Shown here: positions 24,066 through 33,414 of the stretch, piece after piece
Layout of the letters: every line of letters starts with the position of its first letter
Numbering within the stretch: position 1 is the stretch's first letter
From: Syngnathus acus
Taxonomy: Eukaryota > Chordata > Actinopteri > Syngnathiformes > Syngnathidae
Direction of reading: 5' to 3'
Length of the DNA: 64,000 nucleotides
Assembly (NCBI RefSeq): GCF_901709675.1
Contig: NC_051087.1
Span: 14,380,067 to 14,444,066, forward strand
Position numbers and translations under genes: made by a program
The notes under the pieces: generated by a model
The model's input: the letters and a program-made list of their open reading frames with translations, nothing else
Database searches by the model: none
Told to the model about the DNA's origin: nothing

Positions 24066-24077
24066 CCCCCCTGTTTT
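24066..24077 (-). promoter_or_regulatory. polypurine tract
   Basis: On the - strand AAAACAGGGGGG lies three bases before the 3' LTR. That is the position where plus-strand DNA synthesis is primed in retroviruses. Confidence 0.75.
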
Positions 24078-24381
24078 ATCATATGAGTATGTCAAACCCG
24101 ATCACTCAAACATAAGAAAGAAAATACAATGACAGCAATAATTTCCAGTGAAGACGAGGCATTCCCCTCAATCCTCCAGTCCAAATTTTGTGTGCAACTG
24201 AAAAACCTGCGGCCAGATTAAACGCAGGAAAAGAGTTACACGGCCCCTTTGCCTTAGGCGACCAGAATGTTATCAATAAAAAAAGAAAAAGAAAAACACA
24301 GAAACAGTACATCATTGTACCCATCACTTGCAAGGCATTTTCGATGGTCAAATCATCAAGTTTCTGTAAAAGAATGCTGAG

Positions 24382-25941
24382 CTAAACAGCATCTACGCAA
24401 TCCACATCTCGCAGCACATCATAGTCATCACATCCGTCATCTCTAAGAAGTTGTATATGCACTTGTGCCACGGTAGAAGACACAAACCTTGTCACAGCAG
24501 ACTTCAAACACGGGATAACACAGGTCGTAAACAAGCACAACAATACCAGCACAGCAAGCACAGGAGTCACAAGTTTCAACAGCAACTGCCACCACGCGCC
24601 AGAGAATAGCCATGAAAAGAAATCCCATTGATGTGGGATGTTATCCTCCGACATGGCCTGCTGTAAATTCCTCAGTGAGTTCATGGCTTCCTTGATGTGC
24701 GTGTCGTTATCTCCTGGAATGTATGTGCAACAGGAAGTCCCAATGATGTGGCACACACCACCTTGTGCTGCCGTCAACAAGTCCAGAACCATCCTGTTTT
24801 GCAAGACCATTAGTCTAATAGCCTGGATCTCTCTATTTTGTCCATCATCGACTTGCAGTGAGAGGTTCACAAAGGATTGAAAACGATAGTTCAGTGTCTC
24901 GATGAAGAGAGATTGTTTTCCAACTCCGATCCAAGGAAAAAGCGCATGAACAACTTTGTTTCCGACAGGCCATATTTTATGGTCGTCCGGAACATTCGCA
25001 CCCCAGACAGGGTCATGGGGGTCAAAGGTTGTAATCGCCCTGCGGCGACGTCCAGAAGAGTTGTGTGCTGTCGTCAGCTGACGATGTTGTATCCTGTAGG
25101 TGTGGTCTGTCACCCACACTGGTGCACACACTCCTGTCCAGTTGGCGGGCAGCATCGGATAAACCTTGTGACCACAAAGCCACCAGCCATTCTGTATGAA
25201 GTATGTTCCGTTTGATGGTGCAGCCATGTTGGTCGGAGAGCCCTCACCACCTGAAATGGCTCTCTTATCCTGACACTCAGTGGCGATGTCCAAAGCTCCC
25301 ATCCAGTTCCCTCCTGGAGAGCAGTCTCTGTCAATGCATTTGTGGGTCTCACTTCCTTGGACGTAACACGTATAGTTCACTCCAGGTGGCCGGTCTGTGA
25401 AGGCCACCTGCGGCAGTGTTCGTCCTTTAACAGTCACATTGAGATTTGTCCAGAAAAGCTGATCACAGGTACCTTCCGCAAGTCCAGGGCGGGACGGGTC
25501 GGCATCACTGACTGTGACAGCACGGTGTTGATATCCAACTCCTCCCATGGATGCCATGCATTTCGCTTCAGTGACATTCATTGCTCTGGCCTCCAAGTGA
25601 ACTTGTGTGGAGGACGGCGGGAGTTTGGAACACACATAGCAGCCCTCCTGTGTGTGCGATCTCACAGTGAATTTGACGTAGCGGTACCAAGTGTTGGTTT
25701 CGTATGGGTTTCTGGGGTCCCATGACCAGTCCTCAAAGTTCTCATCGTGTGACCATCGTTTTCCACGGTCAACATTGTCACTTGGTCTGTTCAGTTGAGT
25801 CCATAGACCATAGCACGCTCCAACCACAACGCAGCAGAGGATCCATCTGGCATATGGAGCCCCGTTGCTACTAGGATGGCAGAGACACCGGGACATCCCC
25901 TCGCCTAGCGGAGTGGGGATCGTTGTTTTCTTCACCAACAT
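24382..25941 (-). CDS. env: retroviral envelope glycoprotein, uninterrupted 519-codon frame
   Basis: This encodes the retroviral surface and transmembrane subunits. A hydrophobic stretch at residues ~33-46 probably acts as signal peptide or anchor. The surface part has several N-glycosylation sites and a CxxC motif at residues 101-104. A furin-type RRRR site lies at residues 298-301. The transmembrane part has a heptad-like region and a CX6CC motif (CHIIGTSCC, residues 397-405). A membrane span follows at ~451-478, then a short tail. CxxC plus CX6CC is the gamma-type arrangement of covalently linked subunits. No stop or frameshift was seen, in contrast to gag and pol. Env is normally made from a spliced RNA. 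Whether this copy is expressed is unknown. Confidence 0.9.
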   Translation of the reverse strand: MLVKKTTIPTPLGEGMSRCLCHPSSNGAPYARWILCCVVVGACYGLWTQLNRPSDNVDRGKRWSHDENFEDWSWDPRNPYETNTWYRYVKFTVRSHTQEGCYVCSKLPPSSTQVHLEARAMNVTEAKCMASMGGVGYQHRAVTVSDADPSRPGLAEGTCDQLFWTNLNVTVKGRTLPQVAFTDRPPGVNYTCYVQGSETHKCIDRDCSPGGNWMGALDIATECQDKRAISGGEGSPTNMAAPSNGTYFIQNGWWLCGHKVYPMLPANWTGVCAPVWVTDHTYRIQHRQLTTAHNSSGRRRRAITTFDPHDPVWGANVPDDHKIWPVGNKVVHALFPWIGVGKQSLFIETLNYRFQSFVNLSLQVDDGQNREIQAIRLMVLQNRMVLDLLTAAQGGVCHIIGTSCCTYIPGDNDTHIKEAMNSLRNLQQAMSEDNIPHQWDFFSWLFSGAWWQLLLKLVTPVLAVLVLLCLFTTCVIPCLKSAVTRFVSSTVAQVHIQLLRDDGCDDYDVLRDVDCVDAV

Positions 25942-26002
25942 TGAGACGTCCCACCCTAAACGATAGGACTCCTTTGAAGTTAGCCTTCCCCACCACTCCG
26001 AA

Positions 26003-26275
26003 TTAGGGGTCCAGCACTCTCTGCAACTTGCAGTGGCTGAGGTGAATCCAGCTGGGCCGTTCAGCTATCTTTACTGCGGTGGGGGTAGTCAGCAGGACTT
26101 GGAATGGTCCCTCCCACCGTGGGCTGGCCCAGCTCTTTCTTTTGATGACTTTGATGTAGACCCAGTCTCCTGGCTTGACGCTGTTGTCGACCTGTGAGGA
26201 TGAAAGATCAGGCGGCAGTAAATTTGCATTTGACACCTCTGTCAGTCTGAGCGTTCTAATCATGCAGTCTGCCAA
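26003..26275 (-). pseudogene. pol: integrase C-terminal domain
   Basis: The frame contains [20 protein letters not shown] and [19 protein letters not shown], the SH3-like C-terminal domain characteristic of gammaretroviral integrases. It ends 61 bases before the env start codon. It is out of frame with the upstream integrase part and joins it directly near 26260-26275. The stretch between the second catalytic Asp and this domain is therefore missing. Confidence 0.85.
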
Positions 26276-27285
26276 AGACTGTTCTTCATCTGTGGACCAT
26301 TGTCACTGTAAATGGTTTGGGGGATGCCATGAGTCGGTATGATGGCTTTGCAAATGGCTTTTGCCACTGTTAAGGCATCCGCACGTTTAGACGGAACTAT
26401 TTCCACCCATTTGGAAAATGCATCAATCATCACTAGGCAGTATTTGTGAGGTCCACTTTGTGTGAGCTCAATAAAATCCATGTGCATGATTTGAAATGGG
26501 TAAGACGGTTTTGGAAATGAGCCTCTCTTAGGTCTCATGTTTCCTTGTGGATTATGTTTCACACAAACGGGACATGCTTTACAAAATTTTTTTAAGTAAA
26601 CATCCAAACCAAAGGTAGTGAATTGTTGATGTATGATGGACCTCATCCCCCCTGTCGACACATGGCAAGGCCCATGCGTCGCAATTGCCGCTGCTTTAAA
26701 AAGTGACTTAGGCAAAACAGGTTTGTCATCGACGCGGAGGATATTATCTGTGTCCGCTATTGCTCCTTTTGTCGTCCACATTCGTCTTTCCACCATTGGA
26801 GCATTGCCCTGCATATCTGTCAGTATAGTCTTATCTATGAGATGCGTGTCCTCTGAATCTATTAAAAAAAATTCATGGCCATGTTTCCCTGCTGCCGCTT
26901 CTTTAGCAATTCTGTCCGCTAACCTGTGTCCATTCGAGGCTTCGTCTGTGCCTGTGGTGTGAGCAGCACATTTACACACAGCCAGTTTAGCAGGTAAATG
27001 AATGGCCTGCAACAAGTCCTTCAACAAGGAGGCATGGGTAACTGGCTTACCAGTTGATGTCGTCAACCCCCTGCGCTCCCATTGTTTTGCAAAATAGAAC
27101 AGAGTAGAAAACGCATCCTGACTGTCTGTGTATACAGTGACTTCCTTATCTTCCGCCAATTCACAAGCTCTTGTTAGTGCAATTAGCTCAGCAGCCTGCG
27201 CCGACCTGCTGTATGGAAGCTCCTCTGCTTCAGCGATCTGGTATGGCAATTTCACAATTGCATACCCACTTTGATTGTTCCCTTT
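26260..27285 (-). pseudogene. pol: pol remnant: RNase H and N-terminal/catalytic part of integrase
   Basis: The RNase H part shows ELIALTRACE, VYTDSQDA and ADRIAKEAA, with the acidic active-site residues. The integrase zinc finger shows HGPCH and CKACPVC (HHCC). The catalytic core shows the first Asp in MHMDFIEL and the second in YSDNGPQ. The third catalytic residue, the Glu, is absent because the frame ends immediately after. Upstream, coding similarity stops near 27285 at GYAIVKLPY, so reverse transcriptase and protease are missing. Integration would have needed a helper. Confidence 0.88.
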
Positions 27286-28219
27286 ATATATTTATTTCTT
27301 CCTTAGCATTTAACGTACTCAAAATCACTCTTTCTTCAAAGTCGCTCTACTAATTTTGGATAGAAGTGTCCAACAACGCCAACCATTCAACCTGTATTTT
27401 CCCTTCATTCAGGCAATCAGTCATCAATGCTCATTTGCATCTCACACGCAGTCTCCAAGAAGGAGACTTTCTATCACATCGGTCCCAATACATCCAAGCT
27501 CACCACACAACATTCACATACCGTTTCCATCTCAAGGTTCTTGATAGAACAATCCACCAATCCAAAAAAAACTCAACACGCAAAAAAACTGCTGGCAAAT
27601 CAATCAGAAATTTTCCTTCACAATTTTGATTCTTCCAATTCCTGAAAGCATGTTCTGTCGTTTCTTACTTAACATGCACTAGTGTGGATCAGTTTCTGCT
27701 CGCAAACAGATTTCTCTCTTTTCCTCTCATTTTTATCTTTCAAAAGCGTTTCTGTTCTGCGGTGCAAATTGGATAGACCACAGTCTAGCAAATTTCTGTG
27801 CACTAAAAGTTTAGCCAATTTTCATAATTTTAACACGCATGCACAGCTCTCGCGCGCGTAAGGTAGATCCCAGCACCAATGATTCGTCACAGGCTGGCCA
27901 TTTCCTGTGGTCGATCATGAGCTGGTCCCTCCCACGCACACGAGGACAGCACATTCTAAGTTTTATTTATCTTCTAGAAGCCAGTTGCATTCATTTACCA
28001 CTTGATTTGCAAATTTTAACTTTAGTGTACATACACAATTTGATCTCTGGTCATTTGTCATTGGGCATACAACAGCATTGTCATACTCCTTGCATGGACA
28101 GGAGCTCTAACAATCTAAAAAACGTTCTAATAATCTGACAATGACATGTCTTGCTTTCATATGGACATCTGTTATTTCTTCCTCTGTATGAGAAAAGAGA
28201 TCACAGGGGAGGAATCTAG
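27286..28219. other. non-coding segment inside the retrovirus
   Basis: This 0.93-kb interval lies where protease and reverse transcriptase should be. I could not read any retroviral motif in it on either strand. It may be a degenerate or foreign filler fixed before the last transposition, since the flanking LTRs look identical. Confidence 0.5.
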
Positions 28220-28675
28220 TCACGCTGACAATTTGGCTTTTCCTCTGCCCCTTCCTCCACCCTTTGATTGGTATTGTTTTGCAAAACGACACGCTCTTGC
28301 CAAGTGTCCTCGTCTCCCACAGTTCCAACAGTTGTCAGAATCTGATGGGGGTTTTGAATTATATTGCGGCCTGCGACCTTGTTGGCCTCTACCTCTTCCT
28401 CTGGCCTGCTGGGACCCATGAAAGAAGACTGTTGTATCTTCATCTAGGTCAACATCATCATCATCATCGCCTAGATGAAATACATCAGAACTTTTGGCCC
28501 ATTGCGTAGTTGTTGTCACACTTGCAATATCTACTTCCACCAAATGTTTCCTCACCCAGTTGCCGAAGTCGGGGGGGGGAAACAGTGATGAGCGCGTTTT
28601 TAAGACGTTGCTGATAAGCACTCTCAGCCGCATCATCGAATGGGGTGCCACTGTGCACCCAGAATTCTTTTTCAA
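28220..28675 (-). pseudogene. gag: gag C-terminal part with nucleocapsid
   Basis: The frame carries an acidic stretch (LGDDDDDVDLDED), an RG-rich region and one zinc knuckle of the CCHC type (CWNCGRRGHLARAC), followed by a glycine/lysine-rich end. This is the nucleocapsid, which packages genomic RNA. It is in a different frame from the matrix part. The overlap contains a run of nine G at 28571-28579, the likely frameshift point. The normal capsid domain is not recognisable and most of it appears deleted. Confidence 0.8.
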
Positions 28676-29003
28676 ATCTTAATTGAATGGCGGTCTCATC
28701 ACTTTTTATCTTTCCAGGTTTTGTCTCCTGAATTTGTTCTCTTTTCTCTTGTGAAGCTTTCAACCACATTCTAGCACAATTCAACTCTCTCTCTTTTCTT
28801 TTCTTTTTCAGTCCCTTTGTCGTTCTATCTACACTCTCCTCCAAAACATCAACCACCATCTTCCACACTTCAACTTTCAACGTCCCTTCTACTCCATACT
28901 TTTTCTTCCACTTTGGCATGTATTGCATACAATTAAGAAATTTACATGCCATGTACTTCTCATCTCCTTCAAGAGCTAGGGATTTACCGGTTTTGTTTCC
29001 CAT
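28485..29003 (-). pseudogene. gag: gag N-terminal part (matrix-like)
   Basis: I place the start at 29003 because the sequence there begins MGNKTGKS, a typical N-myristoylation start. The open frame itself extends to 29093. The region is Lys-rich and about 172 codons long. It runs out of frame near the G9 run at 28571. Total gag from here to 28220 is about 260 codons, roughly half the usual length in gammaretroviruses. Confidence 0.7.
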
Positions 29004-29202
29004 CTTAATTAGGTATTTTAGGTTTATACAATTTTTTTTATTTTTATTTTCTTTGAGGATCCTCAATGCAGGTTTAAATTGACCTTCCACCAAATTCTCT
29101 TTGCGGTCAATTTATCCTACCAGTCGCACTCTCAACCACACAAACACCAGCGCTTTTTATTTTTAGGCCTATCCAGGATGGGTGTAAAACCCTCCAACAC
29201 AG

Positions 29203-29545
29203 CTTGGAGGAACGGACAGAAAAAAGAATCTACGCCCTTCTTCAATTAGGAAAAAGAAACTCTGTTCTTTCTTAGCCCGTTCCTTCCACTGGGACTTGAA
29301 CCCAAGCTGTTCTTTGGCCGGAGAAACGTACAAAGAAATATCTACACCCTTCTTTGATTAACAAAAAAAGAAGCTCCGTGTTTCTTAGCACGTTCCTTCC
29401 ACTGGGACTCTAACCCAAGCCAGATCCCTCAGCTTGGAAGAACAGACAAAGAAGAATCTACGCACTTCTTCGATGAACGAAAAAGAAGCTCTGCTTTTCT
29501 TAGTCTGTTACTTCCCCTGGGACTCGAACCCAAGCTATATTCCGT
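29203..29545 (-). repeat. three ~114-bp tandem repeats in the retroviral leader
   Basis: The block GGGACTxxAACCCAAGC occurs at about 29291, 29404 and 29519, with periods of 113 and 115. Each occurrence is preceded by AATCTACxCxCTTCTT and a TTCTTAGxxxGTT-CTTCC block. On the - strand the core reads GGGTTCGAGTCCC in the third unit, like a tRNA T-arm or Pol III B box. The repeats lie between the primer site and gag. Confidence 0.8.
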
Positions 29546-29798
29546 GCACCTCTACCTTTTACGCGTTTCACAACAACACAATCACACAACTTTAGGGCGT
29601 TAACTTACTTGTCCCCTGGTTCGTTGCACTGCCGGGTCCCGTCAATCCACCTCTGTCAGACGAAGGCAGACCTAAGACGCTGGCCCAGCGAAGAATTTCC
29701 TTCCCAGGTCTTTCTTTACCAGGTCCTCCTAATGGACGCTGGCCCGTCGACGGTGTACAGCGCGTCGTCCTCCGTCAGCCAGATGGCGGGTATGAGGG

Positions 29799-29816
29799 TC
29801 CCGGGTTTCGGCACCA
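29799..29816 (-). promoter_or_regulatory. retroviral primer-binding site, tRNA-Phe
   Basis: The + strand reads TCCCGGGTTTCGGCACCA, three bases from the 5' LTR. That is the 3' end of vertebrate tRNA-Phe with CCA, all 18 bases matching the sequence I know. Minus-strand DNA synthesis would be primed by this tRNA. Confidence 0.88.
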
Positions 29817-29819
29817 AAA

Positions 29820-30247
29820 TGTTAGGGTAGTGTTCACTCTAACTTATTTTGCAAGAACCACACTGGAGACAAGTTAGTCGTTTCAGACACCTGCAGGCGG
29901 AGAGTTCACTCGTCGCTGTGCTTACAGCGATGGTCGAATGAAGTCTGAAGTCAGGCCTCATCAGGTGCATATTTATTGAGAAGAAACACAGTGGGGTTGA
30001 AAGTGGGGGTGTGAGAACCCAGGAAGGGGTGAAGACGCTCCCCTGCTGATCAAAGCATAGCAGGGGGCCTTTTACGACTTTGTGGAAACAAAGCAACTTT
30101 GATTGCTTCCTCTGCAGCTAGTCAATCAGGTGAAAATATCTTAGCACTTTGGTCTACTACTTTGGTAAGACAGGACAAGCTAGGTAAATTATTACAGGTT
30201 ACATTCCAACATAATCATACGATGAAGATATTCTGCAAACCCTAACA
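29820..30247 (-). repeat. 5' LTR of the endogenous retrovirus
   Basis: 428 bp, apparently identical to 23635-24062. As the upstream LTR for the - strand genome, it would hold the promoter. Confidence 0.93.
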
Positions 30248-30257
30248 GATCGATTCC

Positions 30258-30445
30258 AGATTCCCCCTCAGTGGCAGTGTGCATGTGGGTGTGATTGCGT
30301 CTGGCTGGTGATCTGTTCAGAGTGTAGTCTGCCATTCGCCTGTTGTCAGCTGGGATACTCAAGCACCCCCAGCAACCCTGGACAGGGTAAGTGGTGCTGG
30401 ACGGGATAAGCAGTGTTGAAATGGATGGATGGACGGACGATCGCG
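30258..30445 (+). repeat. tRNA-derived SINE, second copy right of the retrovirus
   Basis: It starts within the body (CTCAGTGGCAGTGTGCATGT) and continues through GTCAGCTGGGATACTCAAGC to GGATAAGCAGTGTTGAAATG, then GGATGGATGG. It repeats the body at 23505-23630 with some substitutions. The retrovirus therefore sits between two adjacent SINE copies. Confidence 0.65.
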
Positions 30446-30799
30446 GCAGGTGGCTAGCAGGAAACCTCAGTGAGCAGCCGGCCGTCCGACGCCGTCTGTG
30501 GTGAGTCTCCGGGCCAGGCAGCAAGCTACCTCACTGTGCAGTCGACCGTCTTACACAGTCCGCGGCAAGCCTGCTCGCTTTGCGGCGTGCCGGCCCGCCA
30601 GTAAACTTTAGCTGCTGATTGACGGCGGGGGTCTGCGACACAAAGCCCCATGTCTGGCTGGTAAGAAGTCAAAATCCTTCTGCTAATCTTGTCTTTCACA
30701 TTCTCAGATTTTTTTTTGTCACTTACACACACATTCACACCGTCATATGTGGGAATCGAACTCACGGTGTCGGCACACAAGACAAGCATGTGTACCCCT

Positions 30800-31105
30800 A
30801 CAACCAGTCAGAGACTAAGAGCCACATTTTTTTACTGTGTACCGCAAAGAGCCACAACCCCCCCCGAAGCGAAGCGAACACGCAGCGTTTGACGTCCCAT
30901 TACCGACCCCCCCCCCCCCCCCCGGAGCGAAGCGAACGCGCAGCGTTTGACGTCCCATTCCCCCCCCCCCCCCGAAGCGAACGCGCAGCGTTTGACGTCC
31001 CATTAACACCCCCCCCTCCGAAGCGAAACGAACGTAAAAGAGTCGCATGAAACCTGGCAAAGAGCCGCATGCGGCTCGCGAGCCGCGGGTTGGCCACCGC
31101 TGCCC
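30800..31105 (-). mobile_element. hAT-type MITE with internal C-rich minisatellite
   Basis: The right end reads GCGGCTCGCGAGCCGCGGGT then TGGCCACCGCTG, a hAT-like terminus widespread in fish. The left end near 30808 contains AGACTAAGAGCCACATTTTT. Inside, a ~55-base unit (poly-C, then CGAAGCGAA and CGCAGCGTTTGACGTCCCAT) recurs about four times at 30855-31030, with poly-C lengths from 7 to 18. Confidence 0.65.
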
Positions 31106-31280
31106 TACACCATCAGCCATTCCTTCACTCTCAGATTGAATAGGAATGTGCATTTCAGACACCTGAAGAAAACAACATAAAAAACTTTTTTTTACCTCAT
31201 TGACTGGGTTGACATTCCCTTTAGCACAACTCCATCTAGTAGATGCATAATGCAACCCTAGTCAACCCCAGTTTAATGCA

Positions 31281-31405
31281 GTAGCTTCTATTCTATGCGC
31301 CTTTTAACCCGGTGCACCCTATATATGAAACCATTTCTAAAATAAAAAGTTCAATGAAGGTGCGCCTTATAATCCAGTATGCCCTATAGTGCAGAAAATA
31401 CTGTA
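31281..31405. repeat. pogo-like MITE fragment
   Basis: GCGCCTTTTAACCCGGTGCA and GCGCCTTATAATCCAG, ending GCAGAAAATACTGTA, resemble the right half of the element at 61428-62536. Confidence 0.6.
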
Positions 31406-32672
31406 CTTTAATTCTGAACTGGATATAAACACTTTTGCTCCTTTATTCCAGCTTGTTCCGGTGAAATACTGGGAAAACAAATTACATCTTGTCATGGACT
31501 GACACGATTACTCATGAACCTAAAACTGCTTAATTCTTTACATTTTATTTGATTATATTATTTCTTTATGCCTATATGAGATACAATATTATAGAATGCT
31601 ATTTTCCTTCTGGAAAACATTGTAAATATTTCTGTTTTGGGGGGAAGCGTGGAACAAATGCATGGCATTTGCATTCATTGAAATTGAGAAAGATGATACA
31701 AGTAATTTGTTTTACAAGCATAGTCAAGGAAAAAATAAAACCCATATCTTAAGACACCTCTGTGGCACTCTGAAAACTGGAATGTAGAAACATTGAGTGA
31801 TGGAACTTGTAGGTTCCAGAAGACAAGCATAAATCAGATGAGATCCTCAGAGTTAACACAGACAAAATCAGTTGCCCCTCGCATGTGAGTTTTAACAAAG
31901 TTTGCTTCAGAAAGTCTGTGTATGGTTTGCCTCGTCACTCCAGCACATAAAACAAGTCTTATCAAAGTGTTTCAGTTGAGAGACTAAAATGTGTGCATGC
32001 TTCTATTTCATGACAGTGATGGAAGTCTCAGAGGAATTATCCTTTCATCAGCTTGTGAGTGGAGCAGAGTGTATTTGCATGTGTGTCTATCTCTCATCAT
32101 CTCCCCATTTTACACCTTGCACCTACAGTGAGCTGGAATAAGCTCCAGCTCACCCGTGACGCTAAAAAGGACAAGGGACTGAAAATGGAACGAGTGACTA
32201 AAGTCTCCTTGTAGGCTGCTGTTTATTGTCAGCATCTGTTACTACCAAATTACTTTGCAGTCAGCAGCAGTTCTGGGCTGCTTTGATGCATTCCATAAAC
32301 AAAACCTGCAGAAAATACCCTCTATGAACTACGGAATTAAATGATCAGCAGAATGCAAATGCACGGCTGAGAGTGTGCGTATGCTGCATTTCCATATCAA
32401 ACAGAGATCAATTTTACAGCTTGTCTGGAAGTGAAATGTGGAAATACGAGTGTGTGTGCATCGGAGTGAAAATACACAATCAATTGAATCGATACATACT
32501 TTGTTTTTTTTTTATTTCTGTGTCTCTATTAACTATAGATATAGAGCAACATTTGTGTCACCACAAAAAAAGGAACTGTGAAATAATGAGCAAAAAATAC
32601 TACAAAGGCTGGTAAACCATACAATTAGAAGAGTAGTGTTTACTGTCTTCATTAGAATGTGAGTATATATAT
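31406..32672. other. intergenic, nothing recognised
   Basis: No gene was recognised. A weak SINE remnant (GAGCTGGAATAAGCTCCAGC) lies near 32130. Confidence 0.5.
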
Positions 32673-33039
32673 ATCGTATTTTCCGGACTATAAGTCACTC
32701 TGGAGTACCAGTCACACCAGCCATAAAATGCACAATAAAGAAGAAAAAAACATATACCGTAATTTTCGGACTATAAGTCGCGTTTTTTTTCATGGTTTGG
32801 GTGGGGGGGGGCGACTTTTACTCAGGTGCGACTTATATATGTTTTTTTTCACAAATTTTTACTTGATCATTAACACATGACTTACATAAAAGTATAGCAC
32901 TTCACATGTTATTTTTAGTATAGTTGATCACTTCACATGCTTTGATATATTTATCTTGAACATATTCAAAACATGAAAAATAGAGAGAAAAAATAAAATA
33001 AAGTAATTAACACTTTAAAGCGCCATATCCAAGTCCACT

Positions 33040-33287
33040 GTATGCACACTTGCTCCATTTTTGCTCCTCTTATATTTATTATGTTATTTGCTTATTTATT
33101 ATTTATTCATCACTCTTATTTATTCATTGTTTGTGCCTTCTTGTTTTTATTTTTTGTGTTGTTTACTTGTATGCATGTTGTGTACTATGTCTTGTCACCG
33201 TGGGATAGTGGGAACGTAATTTTGATCTCTTTGTGTGTCTTGGCATATGAAGAAATTGACAATAAAGCAGACTTTGACGTTGATGAA
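33040..33287 (+). mobile_element. L2-like LINE 3' tail inside the pogo-like element
   Basis: GTATGCACACTTGCTCCATT to GACAATAAAGCAGACTTTGA matches, in reverse orientation, the 3' UTR of the LINE copy at 12403-12665. It lies between the 5' terminal repeat and the transposase and contains no coding sequence. Confidence 0.8.
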
Positions 33288-33414
33288 ACAACCAAATGAA
33301 CAAAACAAAAAACTACAGCTAAAAAAAAAAAAATTTTCAGACGAAACTGGATGAGGTCGCTCTAAATTTCACCGTTGGCCGTGACTCATCAACTGGGAAG
33401 GGCTTAACAAAAAT

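Larger units (their letters stand above)
23635..30247 (-). mobile_element. Defective endogenous retrovirus, gamma-type, with env
   Basis: Two 428-bp LTRs (TGTTAGGG...CCCTAACA) bound the element. GATCG is present on both sides (23630-23634 and 30248-30252), a 5-bp target duplication. The genome runs right to left. In order it has the 5' LTR (29820-30247), a primer site, a leader with 114-bp repeats, a shortened gag, no recognisable protease or polymerase domain, RNase H and part of integrase, a complete env frame, a polypurine tract and the 3' LTR. The LTRs appear identical by eye, which implies a recent insertion. The integrase C-terminus and the env type (CxxC in SU, CX6CC in TM) point to a gammaretrovirus-like (class I) element. 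It cannot replicate alone. Confidence 0.93.

Noticed and set aside
24106-24351. 81-codon hydrophobic ORF downstream of env
   Set aside because: It lies between env and the polypurine tract, without a recognisable domain. A retroviral accessory gene cannot be excluded but is not supported.
24443-25725. Short ORFs overlapping env on both strands
   Set aside because: Shadows of the env frame.
29203-29545. CRISPR-like or array interpretation of the leader repeats
   Set aside because: Three ~114-bp units in a vertebrate retroviral leader, with no spacer-repeat pattern and no cas genes.
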